Shown: one piece after another, positions 16,855 through 25,104 of the stretch
Layout of the letters: each line of letters starts with the position of its first letter
Numbering within the stretch: position 1 is the stretch's first letter
Assembly (NCBI GenBank): GCA_963822905.1
Contig: CAWGJF010000001.1
Coordinates: 1,860,001-1,924,000 of the forward strand
Reading direction: 5' to 3'
From: CAWGJF01 sp963822905
GTDB lineage: Bacteria > Bacteroidota > Ignavibacteria > Ignavibacteriales > Ignavibacteriaceae
Length of the DNA stretch: 64,000 nucleotides
Position numbers and translations under genes: made by a program
Notes under the pieces: model-generated
The model's database searches: none
Seen by the model: only the letters and a program-made list of their open reading frames with translations
What the model was told of the DNA's origin: nothing

Positions 16855-17871
16855 TTGGAAATAAATTTTTTCAAATATCTATCTATCGAAAGAACTATCA
16901 ATGTTTTTAAAATAGTTTCTTCGTTTTATTTATCTAAAATGATGAGGAAACCAATCGTTTGGGGAATGCCAATCTCATATTCAATTGAACCCACAAATCA
17001 CTGCAATCTTCAATGTCCAGAATGTCCGTCAGGTTTGGGAACACTTACACGCCCTCTTGGTCTACTGAAGCTTGATGAATTCAAAAAAATGATTGATGAT
17101 ATTTACAAAACCGGGTTTTATGTTCAACTTTTTTTCCAGGGGGAACCGTTTATAAACAAGCATCTCTCACAAATGATAAATTACGCACGGGAGAAAAAAG
17201 TTTACATCTCAATCAGTACGAATGGTCATTTCATAAATGAAAAAAATGTTGATGATGTTTTGAAGAATTCACCGGACAAACTGATTTACTCTATTGATGG
17301 ACTTGATGAAGAAAGTTATCAGAATTATAGGGTTGGTGGAACTTTCAAACAGGCGGATGACGGATTGCGAACTTTGATAAACAGAAGAAACGAACTGGGA
17401 ATGAAAAAACCTTTTGTAGAATTACAATTTATTGTGATGAAACAAAATGAACACCAGATGGACGACGTTTTGAAATATGGAAAAAATACAGGAGTAGATA
17501 AGGTTGTTTTTAAAACAATGCAGATATCTTCTTATGAAAATGCTATGAAATTTTTGCCATCGAATAAAAAATTCAGAAGGTACAAAGTAACTAATGGAAA
17601 GTTTGAAATTAAGGGTGGGATAAAAAATCATTGCTTTGCTTTGTGGAGAACTTCTGTGATGACCTGGGATGGAAAAGTTGTCCCGTGCTGTTTTGATAAA
17701 GATGCTGAATTTACTTTGGGAACACTAAACGGAACCAGGTTTTCTGAAATATGGAAATCAGAAGCGTATATGAAATTCAGAAGAAATGTTTTAGATGACA
17801 GGAAATCGATTTCGATGTGCACAAATTGTACAGAAGGACTTAAAGTAAATATATTTGAAATTGAACAATAG
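16855..17871 (+). CDS. Radical SAM/SPASM-domain protein
   Basis: The 338-residue protein has the radical SAM CxxxCxxC cluster in NHCNLQCPEC near residue 49, a glycine-poor TIM-barrel core with FFQGEPFINKHL and ISTNGHFI, and a C-terminal SPASM-type auxiliary cluster region (CFALWRTSVMTWDGKVVPCC ... SMCTNCTEG). SPASM enzymes modify peptides or other substrates; membrane lipid and cofactor roles are known as well, so the reaction cannot be stated. The longest start is TTG 16855 with no clear ribosome site; ATG 16939 is a shorter alternative. It is followed after 8 bases by a membrane protein and a GT2 gene, which suggests lipid or glycan work. Confidence 0.85.
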   Translation: MEINFFKYLSIERTINVFKIVSSFYLSKMMRKPIVWGMPISYSIEPTNHCNLQCPECPSGLGTLTRPLGLLKLDEFKKMIDDIYKTGFYVQLFFQGEPFINKHLSQMINYAREKKVYISISTNGHFINEKNVDDVLKNSPDKLIYSIDGLDEESYQNYRVGGTFKQADDGLRTLINRRNELGMKKPFVELQFIVMKQNEHQMDDVLKYGKNTGVDKVVFKTMQISSYENAMKFLPSNKKFRRYKVTNGKFEIKGGIKNHCFALWRTSVMTWDGKVVPCCFDKDAEFTLGTLNGTRFSEIWKSEAYMKFRRNVLDDRKSISMCTNCTEGLKVNIFEIEQ

Positions 17872-17879
17872 AAATTTTT

Positions 17880-18866
17880 GTGGAACTAACTTCTAAAACC
17901 AATCCCCTTTTTTTGTTTATAAAAAAGTACAGACCTCAGATATTAAATGGAATTAAGATACTTATTTCTGCCGGGTTGCTTACTTATCTCATCATAGCAA
18001 TCGACTATAATTCTATTTTTAATGCAATTAAAGGTGCAGAAATTGCTTTAATTTTAATTGCACTCGGTTTGAGCTTTTTAAATATTTATTTGCAGTATTA
18101 TAAATGGAAAATTACCTGTATAAAAATTTTAGATGAAAAAAGTAATTCAAAAATACTCACTTCTCTTTTCTACGGATTCTCAGGCGGGATAATAACGCCT
18201 ATGAGAGTAGGAGAGATTTTTGGCAGGGCAATCAGTTTCAAAGATAAACCGTTTTCGATAATTACCCTTGCAACACTGGTTGATAAATTTTTTCCTCTGA
18301 TGATTGTCACTTTCCTGGGGACAATTTCAAGTCTTATTTTTATTTATTCTTTTTACAAAGTATCACTCTATATTATCATTGCTTTATTCATTGTTCTATT
18401 CACGGCATTTTATATCCTGACTCTTCTGGCGTTAAGCGAGAGGTTCTGGGATTCCATGATTTTTTCAAGATTAAAGAAGTTTAAAAGATTTTCCAACTTC
18501 GTAACTCAAGTAAAATCCTTAAAATCTCTTGATAAAATGTTCTTTATAAGGATGACAATTTTATCGTTGCTATTTTATGCGTGCTACCTGGTTCAATTTT
18601 CAATTTTGGTTTCAGCTTTTTCTCATAACATTAATTCCCTTAGTTATATCTGGGCAGGGACTTTGATGATTTTTATAAAATCAGTTATTCCCCCGGTTTC
18701 GTTGGGTGAACTTGGAATCAGGGAAGGTGCCTCAGTTTTTTTCTTAACTAAACTCGGTGAAACTGCTTCAACGGCGTTTAACGCTTCAATTTTTCTTTTC
18801 CTGATTAATCTACTTCTACCTTCCTTAGTCGGTTTTTTTCTTTTACTTAAGAAGTCTAATGCCTGA
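17880..18866 (+). CDS. LPG synthase-like/flippase-like integral membrane protein
   Basis: This 328-residue protein is mostly hydrophobic with about eight membrane helices. The conserved pattern LTSLFYGFSGGIITPMRVGEIFGRA near residue 95 and IKSVIPPVSLGELGIREGASVFFL near 265 is that of the lysylphosphatidylglycerol synthetase membrane region (UPF0104), whose stand-alone members are often called flippase-like. It starts with GTG 17880 and overlaps the next gene by 8 bases. A role in moving or modifying a lipid-linked molecule together with the following glycosyltransferase is an inference. Confidence 0.8.
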   Translation: MELTSKTNPLFLFIKKYRPQILNGIKILISAGLLTYLIIAIDYNSIFNAIKGAEIALILIALGLSFLNIYLQYYKWKITCIKILDEKSNSKILTSLFYGFSGGIITPMRVGEIFGRAISFKDKPFSIITLATLVDKFFPLMIVTFLGTISSLIFIYSFYKVSLYIIIALFIVLFTAFYILTLLALSERFWDSMIFSRLKKFKRFSNFVTQVKSLKSLDKMFFIRMTILSLLFYACYLVQFSILVSAFSHNINSLSYIWAGTLMIFIKSVIPPVSLGELGIREGASVFFLTKLGETASTAFNASIFLFLINLLLPSLVGFFLLLKKSNA

Positions 18867-19995
18867 AAAATTTCTCATTGCAATTGTTTCAGTTCTCTTA
18901 TTTCACTACTTATTCTTTTTGATGAAAATTACCCGCGGACTTTCAAAACTCAGGTTATCAGATAGTTCAAACTATAGAGATTCATTTGTCTCAGTAATAA
19001 TTCCTTTCCGAAATGAAGCAAATGGTATCTCAGAAAATGTTTCGAGCATTCAAAATGTAAATTTCCAAAAGGATAAACTTGAAATAATTTATGTGAATGA
19101 TCATTCAACAGATAATTCGGTTGAAGTTTTAAAAAATTCAATTAAATCAGATTACGTAAAAGTTTTTTCAGTCCCTGATGAGTATTCTCCGAACGCTCAC
19201 AAAAAAAGAGCGATTAGATTTGGAATAGAAAATTCTAAAGGAGAAATAATTGTTACATCCGATGCTGATTGTATCTATAATGAAAACTGGTTGAATTCTT
19301 TGTTGAGTAATATGGATGATAAAACTGGTTTTGTTTCCGGACCAATCAAATTTAAATCTGAGGAAAAATTATTCTCACAACTTCAACAACTCGAATTTGC
19401 CGGACTTGTAATTGTTGGTGCAGGATTGATCGGGAGTAAATCTCCTGTAATCTGCAATGCGGCAAACATTGCATATCGAAAAGATGCTTTTAATGAAGTA
19501 AATGGATTCAATGACAATCTAAATATTTCCTCTGGTGATGATGAATTCCTTATGCAAAAGATTGCAAAATCAAAAAAGTATAATGTGAATTTTTCAATCA
19601 ACCCGGATTCATTTGTTGTGACGAGTGCAAATAAAAATTTGAATGAATTTTATAATCAAAGAAAAAGATGGGCGAGCAAAGGTTTATTCTATAACAGTAA
19701 ATTATTAATTCTTCGACTTATCCTTATATTTTTGTTTTATTTTTCACTAGTTCTACTTCCGATTTCAGCTATATGGTTTGGAAATCTATCTATTTATCTT
19801 TTATTAATTAGTTTCATTTCGAAACTGGTTTATGAATACCTTTTATTACTTAAAGGAAAATTAGTTTTCTTTAAAGGTTTATCATTGAAATACTTTTTGA
19901 TTGCCGAAGTTTTACATATTCCATACATTATTAGTGCTGGCATCTCAGGATTATTTGGTAATTATTCATGGAAAGATAGAAAAGTAAATAGATAG
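18859..19995 (+). CDS. Family 2 glycosyltransferase, membrane-anchored
   Basis: The 378-residue protein has an N-terminal helix, a GT-A domain opening with SVIIPFRNEANGISENVSSIQ, the D-x-D-like TSDADCIYNENWL, a GDDEFLMQKIAKSKKYNV acceptor-side motif and the QRKRWASKG signature at about residue 268. Two or more C-terminal membrane helices follow. Such processive-type enzymes add sugars to lipids or polysaccharides at the inner membrane. The donor and acceptor are unknown. It overlaps the flippase-like gene, so the two are probably made together. Confidence 0.87.
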   Translation: MPEKFLIAIVSVLLFHYLFFLMKITRGLSKLRLSDSSNYRDSFVSVIIPFRNEANGISENVSSIQNVNFQKDKLEIIYVNDHSTDNSVEVLKNSIKSDYVKVFSVPDEYSPNAHKKRAIRFGIENSKGEIIVTSDADCIYNENWLNSLLSNMDDKTGFVSGPIKFKSEEKLFSQLQQLEFAGLVIVGAGLIGSKSPVICNAANIAYRKDAFNEVNGFNDNLNISSGDDEFLMQKIAKSKKYNVNFSINPDSFVVTSANKNLNEFYNQRKRWASKGLFYNSKLLILRLILIFLFYFSLVLLPISAIWFGNLSIYLLLISFISKLVYEYLLLLKGKLVFFKGLSLKYFLIAEVLHIPYIISAGISGLFGNYSWKDRKVNR

Positions 19996-20139
19996 ATTTG
20001 TTTGTACAACAGAAATGATCCACTGTTCAATAAATTAGACATCTCTTCATTTATTCCTTCAAAAACATCCAATTTTTAAGCTTTTTCAACTGGTACAAAC
20101 ATTGGGTTAAAGTTATAAAAACCTTAAAGGAGGTATAAA

Positions 20140-21477
20140 ATGAAAAAGCTCATAATAATAATCCTGGCAATAATATCTTTCTCATTTATTGAGAATGAAA
20201 CAAAAGCAATGCACGGAGGATATTTCTATTCTGCACTATCTCCTTATGGAAGCTGGGTAGAACTTGACTACGGTGTTCTTGCCTGGCGTCCAACAATAAT
20301 GAGATCAAACTGGGCTCCTTATTCTCAGGGTAGATGGATCTGGACAGATAGCGGATGGTACTGGGATTCGTATGAACCTTTTGGTTATATAGTTTTCCAT
20401 TACGGCAGATGGTATTATGATGATTACTATGGCTGGATGTGGGTTCCTGATAATGAATGGGCACCTGCGTGGGTAGAATGGAGATACGATGATGATTACA
20501 TAGGTTGGGCACCTTTATCACCTTACGCAGCTTTCTCGATAAATGTTGGGATTTATTTTACGACTAATTATTATGTCCCTTACACTTATTGGAACTTTGT
20601 ATCTTATCATAATTTCTGTCATTCCCAGGTATACAATTACTATGTTGCTCCTAATTACAAGTATCGTATTTACTCGAGAACAAAAATCAGAACCAATTAT
20701 GATTATTATAATGGTAGAGTTAGAAATCGTGGAGTTGATTTAAGTTATGTTGAAGGACGAAGCGGACAAAAGATAAGGCAAAGAGAATTATATAGAGAAA
20801 CTGATCCTGTTAAGTACAGAAGTCAGATAAATAATAACAAAGAAAGACTTGTAACTTTTGATGCTGACAGAGATGTTCTCAAAAGAGAAAATGTCCGGGA
20901 TATAAAAATTGAAAAAAGTACAAGACGCAGCACCCTGGATGTCTCCAAAGTTGAAACAAGGACAAGAGACAACGGAAATCAAAAACGAGAAGTAAGTAAC
21001 AATGAATCTGAAATTAAGGTAAGAAAAGAAGTAAACACAAAGCAGAACGATGTACAGAAGAGAACTGAAATAAACAAAAACACTGAAGTAAGAAAAAATA
21101 GTACCGGAGTTACCAACTCTAGAGATAACAAAAGTCTTCAGAAAGATGTAAATCGTGAAAAACAGGTTCAGGTAAATAAAAATACTAATACTGGCAGAGT
21201 AAATACTGAACAGAAAGTAACGACCGAAAAGAAACAGAATACTTCACGAAATGATCAGAAGGTTATCAGGAATAATACAGAAGTAAAGAAAACACCGGTA
21301 GTAATAAAGAAAAATACACAGAATAAAAATACAGATGTTCGGAAACAGACTACTGTTCAGAAACATAATACTAACACAAAATCAGTAACGAGAACGACGA
21401 CAAGAACAACAACCAAAACACAGGATTCTGGTCGTAAAACTGATTCAAGTAAAAAAGAAAATACTCGTAAAAGATAA
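20140..21477 (+). CDS. Exported DUF6600-type protein with basic low-complexity tail
   Basis: The 445-residue product starts with a signal peptide (MKKLIIIILAIISFSFIENETKA) after a perfect AAAGGAGG ribosome site. Residues about 25-125 are rich in W and Y, with repeated G-x-W units (YGSWVELDYGVLAWRP, YSQGRWIWTDSGWYWDS, YGWMWVPDNEWAPAWVEW, GWAPLSP), the pattern of DUF6600 proteins. Residues from about 230 form a long K/N/T/R/Q-rich disordered tail. The family has no known biochemical role; an envelope location is likely. A good terminator follows at 21501-21535. Confidence 0.75.
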   Translation: MKKLIIIILAIISFSFIENETKAMHGGYFYSALSPYGSWVELDYGVLAWRPTIMRSNWAPYSQGRWIWTDSGWYWDSYEPFGYIVFHYGRWYYDDYYGWMWVPDNEWAPAWVEWRYDDDYIGWAPLSPYAAFSINVGIYFTTNYYVPYTYWNFVSYHNFCHSQVYNYYVAPNYKYRIYSRTKIRTNYDYYNGRVRNRGVDLSYVEGRSGQKIRQRELYRETDPVKYRSQINNNKERLVTFDADRDVLKRENVRDIKIEKSTRRSTLDVSKVETRTRDNGNQKREVSNNESEIKVRKEVNTKQNDVQKRTEINKNTEVRKNSTGVTNSRDNKSLQKDVNREKQVQVNKNTNTGRVNTEQKVTTEKKQNTSRNDQKVIRNNTEVKKTPVVIKKNTQNKNTDVRKQTTVQKHNTNTKSVTRTTTRTTTKTQDSGRKTDSSKKENTRKR

Positions 21478-21500
21478 TTTCCCTTCAGATCTCTCTCCAC

Positions 21501-21535
21501 AAAGCGGTGCTATTTAGTTAGCATCGCTTTTTTTT
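21501..21535 (+). terminator. Rho-independent terminator
   Basis: Arms AAAGCGGTGCT (21501-21511) and AGCATCGCTTT (21520-21530) form an 11-bp stem with one G-T wobble and an 8-base loop, and the T run continues to 21535. It is 24 bases after the stop of the DUF6600-type gene and ends its transcript. Confidence 0.85.
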
Positions 21536-21575
21536 ATATATTTCGTTTAACCATTCAGTAACACCAATAAATGAA

Positions 21576-22340
21576 ATGAAAGATAAAAGTACAACACTAT
21601 TTTATATCCTTGGAGCATTTTTTGTTGCGAATGCATTGCTTGCAGAATTCATTGGTGTAAAAATATTTTCACTAGAAAAAACTTTTGGATTAAATCCAGT
21701 CAATCTTTCGATTTTCGGTGTAGAAAATTTATCATTCAATCTTACAGCGGGTGTTTTACTCTGGCCAGTAGTATTTATTATGACTGATATTATTAATGAA
21801 TATTTCGGAAGAAAAGGTGTAAGGTTTTTATCTTTTACTGCTGCGGGATTAATTGGTTATGCATTCCTGATGGTTTTTATGGCTGTAAAACTCACGCCGG
21901 CAGAATTCTGGATTGAAAGGGAAACTTCTTATGGATTGATCAATATGGATTCAGCTTTCAATACAATTTACGGACAAGGTTTATGGATAATTGTTGGATC
22001 TCTTGTAGCTTTTTTAATTGGACAATTGGTTGATGTATGGGTCTTTCATTTTGTTCGCAAGTTCACTGGTGAATCAAAAATATGGCTGAGAGCTACCGGA
22101 TCAACTTTTGTTTCACAATTCATTGACAGTTTTGTAGTATTGTTTATTGCTTTTTATCTTGGAGCAGGTTGGGATTTAAGCCTTGTTCTTGCAATCGGTG
22201 TTGTTAATTACATTTATAAATTTTTTATTGCTATCGTTCTTACACCTGCATTATACGTTCTGCATTTTTTTATTGATCTATATCTTGGAAAAGAAACAGC
22301 ACACAAACTAATTGAAGAATCCGCTGCTGCAGGACAATGA
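21576..22340 (+). CDS. Queuosine precursor transporter (YhhQ/VUT family)
   Basis: The 254-residue protein has about six or seven membrane helices and the DUF165/YhhQ hallmarks: VVFIMTDIINEYFGRKGVRFLSF near residue 68, an aromatic-rich central part, and RATGSTFVSQFIDSFVVLFIAFYLG near 165. Family members import 7-deazaguanine queuosine precursors such as preQ0 or preQ1. This would feed tRNA modification at the wobble position. The other Q genes are not in the window. The protein is longer than typical YhhQ because of the 45-residue segment between helices 1 and 2. Confidence 0.87.
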   Translation: MKDKSTTLFYILGAFFVANALLAEFIGVKIFSLEKTFGLNPVNLSIFGVENLSFNLTAGVLLWPVVFIMTDIINEYFGRKGVRFLSFTAAGLIGYAFLMVFMAVKLTPAEFWIERETSYGLINMDSAFNTIYGQGLWIIVGSLVAFLIGQLVDVWVFHFVRKFTGESKIWLRATGSTFVSQFIDSFVVLFIAFYLGAGWDLSLVLAIGVVNYIYKFFIAIVLTPALYVLHFFIDLYLGKETAHKLIEESAAAGQ

Positions 22341-22689
22341 TTGAAAATCACTCAAATATTTGATGAAAGCTAATATATTCGATTCAAATGTTGCGTTTAG
22401 TAAATATTGATTATAAAAATTTTGATTTGTTGGTAGATATCTGAAAATAAGAGTAATTTAGTAAGTAATCTTAAATTTCTTTTAGGAATATTAGAATTTC
22501 AAATCTAATGGGGAACAAAGAATTCAGACTATTTTGTCACTGCGAATTCATTAAAAGTGTAATGGAATCTCATCTTCAAATTATCCGTAATTCTTGTTCA
22601 TCTGTTGGGTCAACAAAATTATTAAATTCATTTTTTATTGATTAATAAGTTTCGCAAAATTCCGGAACTTTTTTTTTGCAGGAGTTAAA
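22341..22689. other. Intergenic region upstream of maeB, no gene seen
   Basis: This 349-base stretch is AT-rich. All frames are interrupted and I see no tRNA or strong hairpin terminator. It must contain the maeB promoter and leader; the only clear element is the CAGGAG ribosome site just before the maeB ATG, preceded by a run of nine T. A conserved riboswitch fold is not evident by eye. Confidence 0.5.
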
Positions 22690-24942
22690 ATGAAAATCAG
22701 AAAAGAAGAAGCTCTCGACTATCATTCAATGGGGCGAAAAGGTAAAATTGAAGTTATTGCAACTAAGCCTTGTCTTACATCCCGCGATTTGTCTTTAGCA
22801 TACACACCTGGTGTTGCTGAACCATGTAGAGACATTCATGATAACGTGGAAGATGTTTATAAATATACCGCAAAAGGAAATCTTGTAGCAGTGATTTCTA
22901 ACGGAACTGCAGTTCTTGGTCTTGGAGATATCGGTCCAGAAGCTGGGAAACCTGTTATGGAAGGAAAAGGTGTACTATTCAAGCGATTTGCTGATATTGA
23001 TGTATTTGATATTGAATTGAATAGTAAAGATTCTAAAGAAATAATCAGGACTGTTCAGGTTTTAGAACCAACTTTTGGAGGCATTAACCTGGAAGATATA
23101 AAAGCCCCGGAATGTTTTGAGATTGAAGAAACTCTTAAAGCAACAATGAATATTCCTGTCTTTCATGATGATCAGCATGGGACAGCAATAATTAGTTGTG
23201 CAGCTTTAATTAATGCAGTTGAAGTAGCAGGGAAGAAGCTTTCTGAAGTCAGAATAGTAGTCAACGGTGCTGGTGCATCAGCAATTTCTTGCAGCAAGTT
23301 ATATGTTCGGGCAGGTGCAACTTTAAAAAACATTTATATGTTTGATTCAAAAGGATGCTTAACCAAAGACAGAAAAGATTTGAATAAATACAAGGAAGAA
23401 TTTGCACAAGAAAAAGGTTATGCTTCGCTAGAAGAAGGTATAAAAGGAGCAGATGTTTTTGTTGGATTATCAGTCGGAGGAGTTGTCTCACAGAAAATGG
23501 TGAAAAGCATGGCAAAGAATCCGATCATATTTGCAATGGCAAATCCCGATCCTGAAATTATGTACGATGAAGCTGTAGAAGTAAGGGATGATCTAATTAT
23601 GGCAACCGGCAGAAGTGATTTCCCCAACCAGGTTAATAATGTACTTGGTTTTCCTTTTATTTTTCGCGGCGCACTCGATGTTCGTGCAACTGCAATTAAT
23701 GAAGAAATGAAAATGGCTGCAACTCTCGCACTTGCAAAACTTGCAAGGGAAAAAGTACCGGAGATGGTAATCCAGGCTTATGGTGGTGAGGATTTTTCAT
23801 TTGGAAAAGAATACATAATTCCAAAACCATTCGATCCAAGAGTGCTTTGGTATGTTGCTCCTGCCGTTGCAAAAGCTGCAATTGAATCCGGAGTAGCAAA
23901 AATTACGGAAATGGATTGGGATAAATACGAAGAAGAACTGAAAGAAAGATTAGGGCTTTCAAAAGAAATTATCCGGGTGATGATTCATAAGGCTCAAAAG
24001 CAGCCTAAGAAAGTAGTCTATCCTGAAGGAGAAGAAGAACAAATTATCAGGGCTGCACATATTGCTTTCCAGGATAATATTGCAAAACCAATTTTATTAG
24101 GGAATGAAACAAATATCAAAAATGAAATAAATCGTTTAGGTTATGAAGCAAGTCAGTTTGAAATAGTTGATCCGATGACCAGCGAAAAGAGAAAAGACTA
24201 TGCAAATCTTTTCTTTGACAAACGAAAAAGGAAAGGTGCGACATTCTCAGATTCAACAGATCTTATGAGAAAAAGCAACTACTTTGGTTCAATGATGGTT
24301 GAATGTGGAGATGCTGATTCACTAATTAGTGGATTAACTACAAGTTATCCGAATACAATTAGACCGGCATTGCAGTGTATAGGTGTTAAAGAAGGATTAA
24401 ATGTAGTTTCAGGTTTGTATATAGTTGTTACTAAATCAGATGTTTTCTTCTTTGCCGATACAACAGTTAATATTAATCCAAATGCGGATCAGCTTGCAGA
24501 GATAGCTATTTCGGCAGCTGATACTGTTAGGCAATTCGATGTAAAGCCAAGAATTGCAATGGTATCATTCAGTAATTTTGGAAGTTCATTAAATTCGGAT
24601 TCTATTAAAATTCGTGACGCTGTTAAGATTGTAAAACAAAGGAGACCTGAACTGATAATTGATGGTGAAATGCAGGCAGATACTGCAGTAACACCAGAAA
24701 TCCTGGCTCAATATCCTTTTAATGAACTAAAAGGAAAAGCAAATGTTCTGATCTTCCCTGATTTGAATTCAGGTAATATAGCTTATAAACTTATGTCAAG
24801 GATTGGTCAAGCGACTGTAATAGGACCAATTCTAATGGGAATGAGAAAACCCGTTCATGTATTACAGCGTGGAGCAACAGTTGATGACATAATTAACATG
24901 ACTGCAATTGCAGTTGTGGAAGCAAGAACACAAACAAAGTAA
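22690..24942 (+). CDS. maeB: NADP-dependent malic enzyme with phosphotransacetylase-like domain
   Basis: This 750-residue protein has the MaeB two-part design. Residues 1 to about 415 are malic enzyme: AYTPGVAEPC (active-site Tyr), VISNGTAVLGLGDIGPEAGKP, metal site near FADIDVFDIEL and FHDDQHGTA, dinucleotide fold RIVVNGAGASAIS, and MATGRSDFPNQVNNVLGFPFIFRGALDV. Residues from about 425 resemble phosphate acetyltransferase (KKVVYPEGEEEQIIRAAHIA ... NVLIFPDLNSGNIAYKLM), usually regulatory rather than catalytic. It decarboxylates malate to pyruvate, making NADPH; in E. coli acetyl-CoA regulates it through this domain. Confidence 0.95.
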   Translation: MKIRKEEALDYHSMGRKGKIEVIATKPCLTSRDLSLAYTPGVAEPCRDIHDNVEDVYKYTAKGNLVAVISNGTAVLGLGDIGPEAGKPVMEGKGVLFKRFADIDVFDIELNSKDSKEIIRTVQVLEPTFGGINLEDIKAPECFEIEETLKATMNIPVFHDDQHGTAIISCAALINAVEVAGKKLSEVRIVVNGAGASAISCSKLYVRAGATLKNIYMFDSKGCLTKDRKDLNKYKEEFAQEKGYASLEEGIKGADVFVGLSVGGVVSQKMVKSMAKNPIIFAMANPDPEIMYDEAVEVRDDLIMATGRSDFPNQVNNVLGFPFIFRGALDVRATAINEEMKMAATLALAKLAREKVPEMVIQAYGGEDFSFGKEYIIPKPFDPRVLWYVAPAVAKAAIESGVAKITEMDWDKYEEELKERLGLSKEIIRVMIHKAQKQPKKVVYPEGEEEQIIRAAHIAFQDNIAKPILLGNETNIKNEINRLGYEASQFEIVDPMTSEKRKDYANLFFDKRKRKGATFSDSTDLMRKSNYFGSMMVECGDADSLISGLTTSYPNTIRPALQCIGVKEGLNVVSGLYIVVTKSDVFFFADTTVNINPNADQLAEIAISAADTVRQFDVKPRIAMVSFSNFGSSLNSDSIKIRDAVKIVKQRRPELIIDGEMQADTAVTPEILAQYPFNELKGKANVLIFPDLNSGNIAYKLMSRIGQATVIGPILMGMRKPVHVLQRGATVDDIINMTAIAVVEARTQTK

Positions 24943-24962
24943 TTAATTGTTTATAAATTGAA

Positions 24963-24991
24963 GGGAGTGGATTAGAAATCTACTCCTTTTT
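24963..24991 (+). terminator. Rho-independent terminator of maeB
   Basis: Arms GGAGTGGATT (24964-24973) and AATCTACTCC (24977-24986) pair over 10 bp with one G-T wobble and a three-base loop, followed directly by five T. It lies 22 bases after the maeB stop codon. Confidence 0.87.
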
Positions 24992-25104
24992 ATATTTTAA
25001 AGAACATCCCTTCTCTGGTTTTCTAAATCAATTTTATTTTATTAAATTTTTTCCTGCTTAATAACTCGAAAATATATTTACAATTAAATGTTAACGGACT
25101 TTAG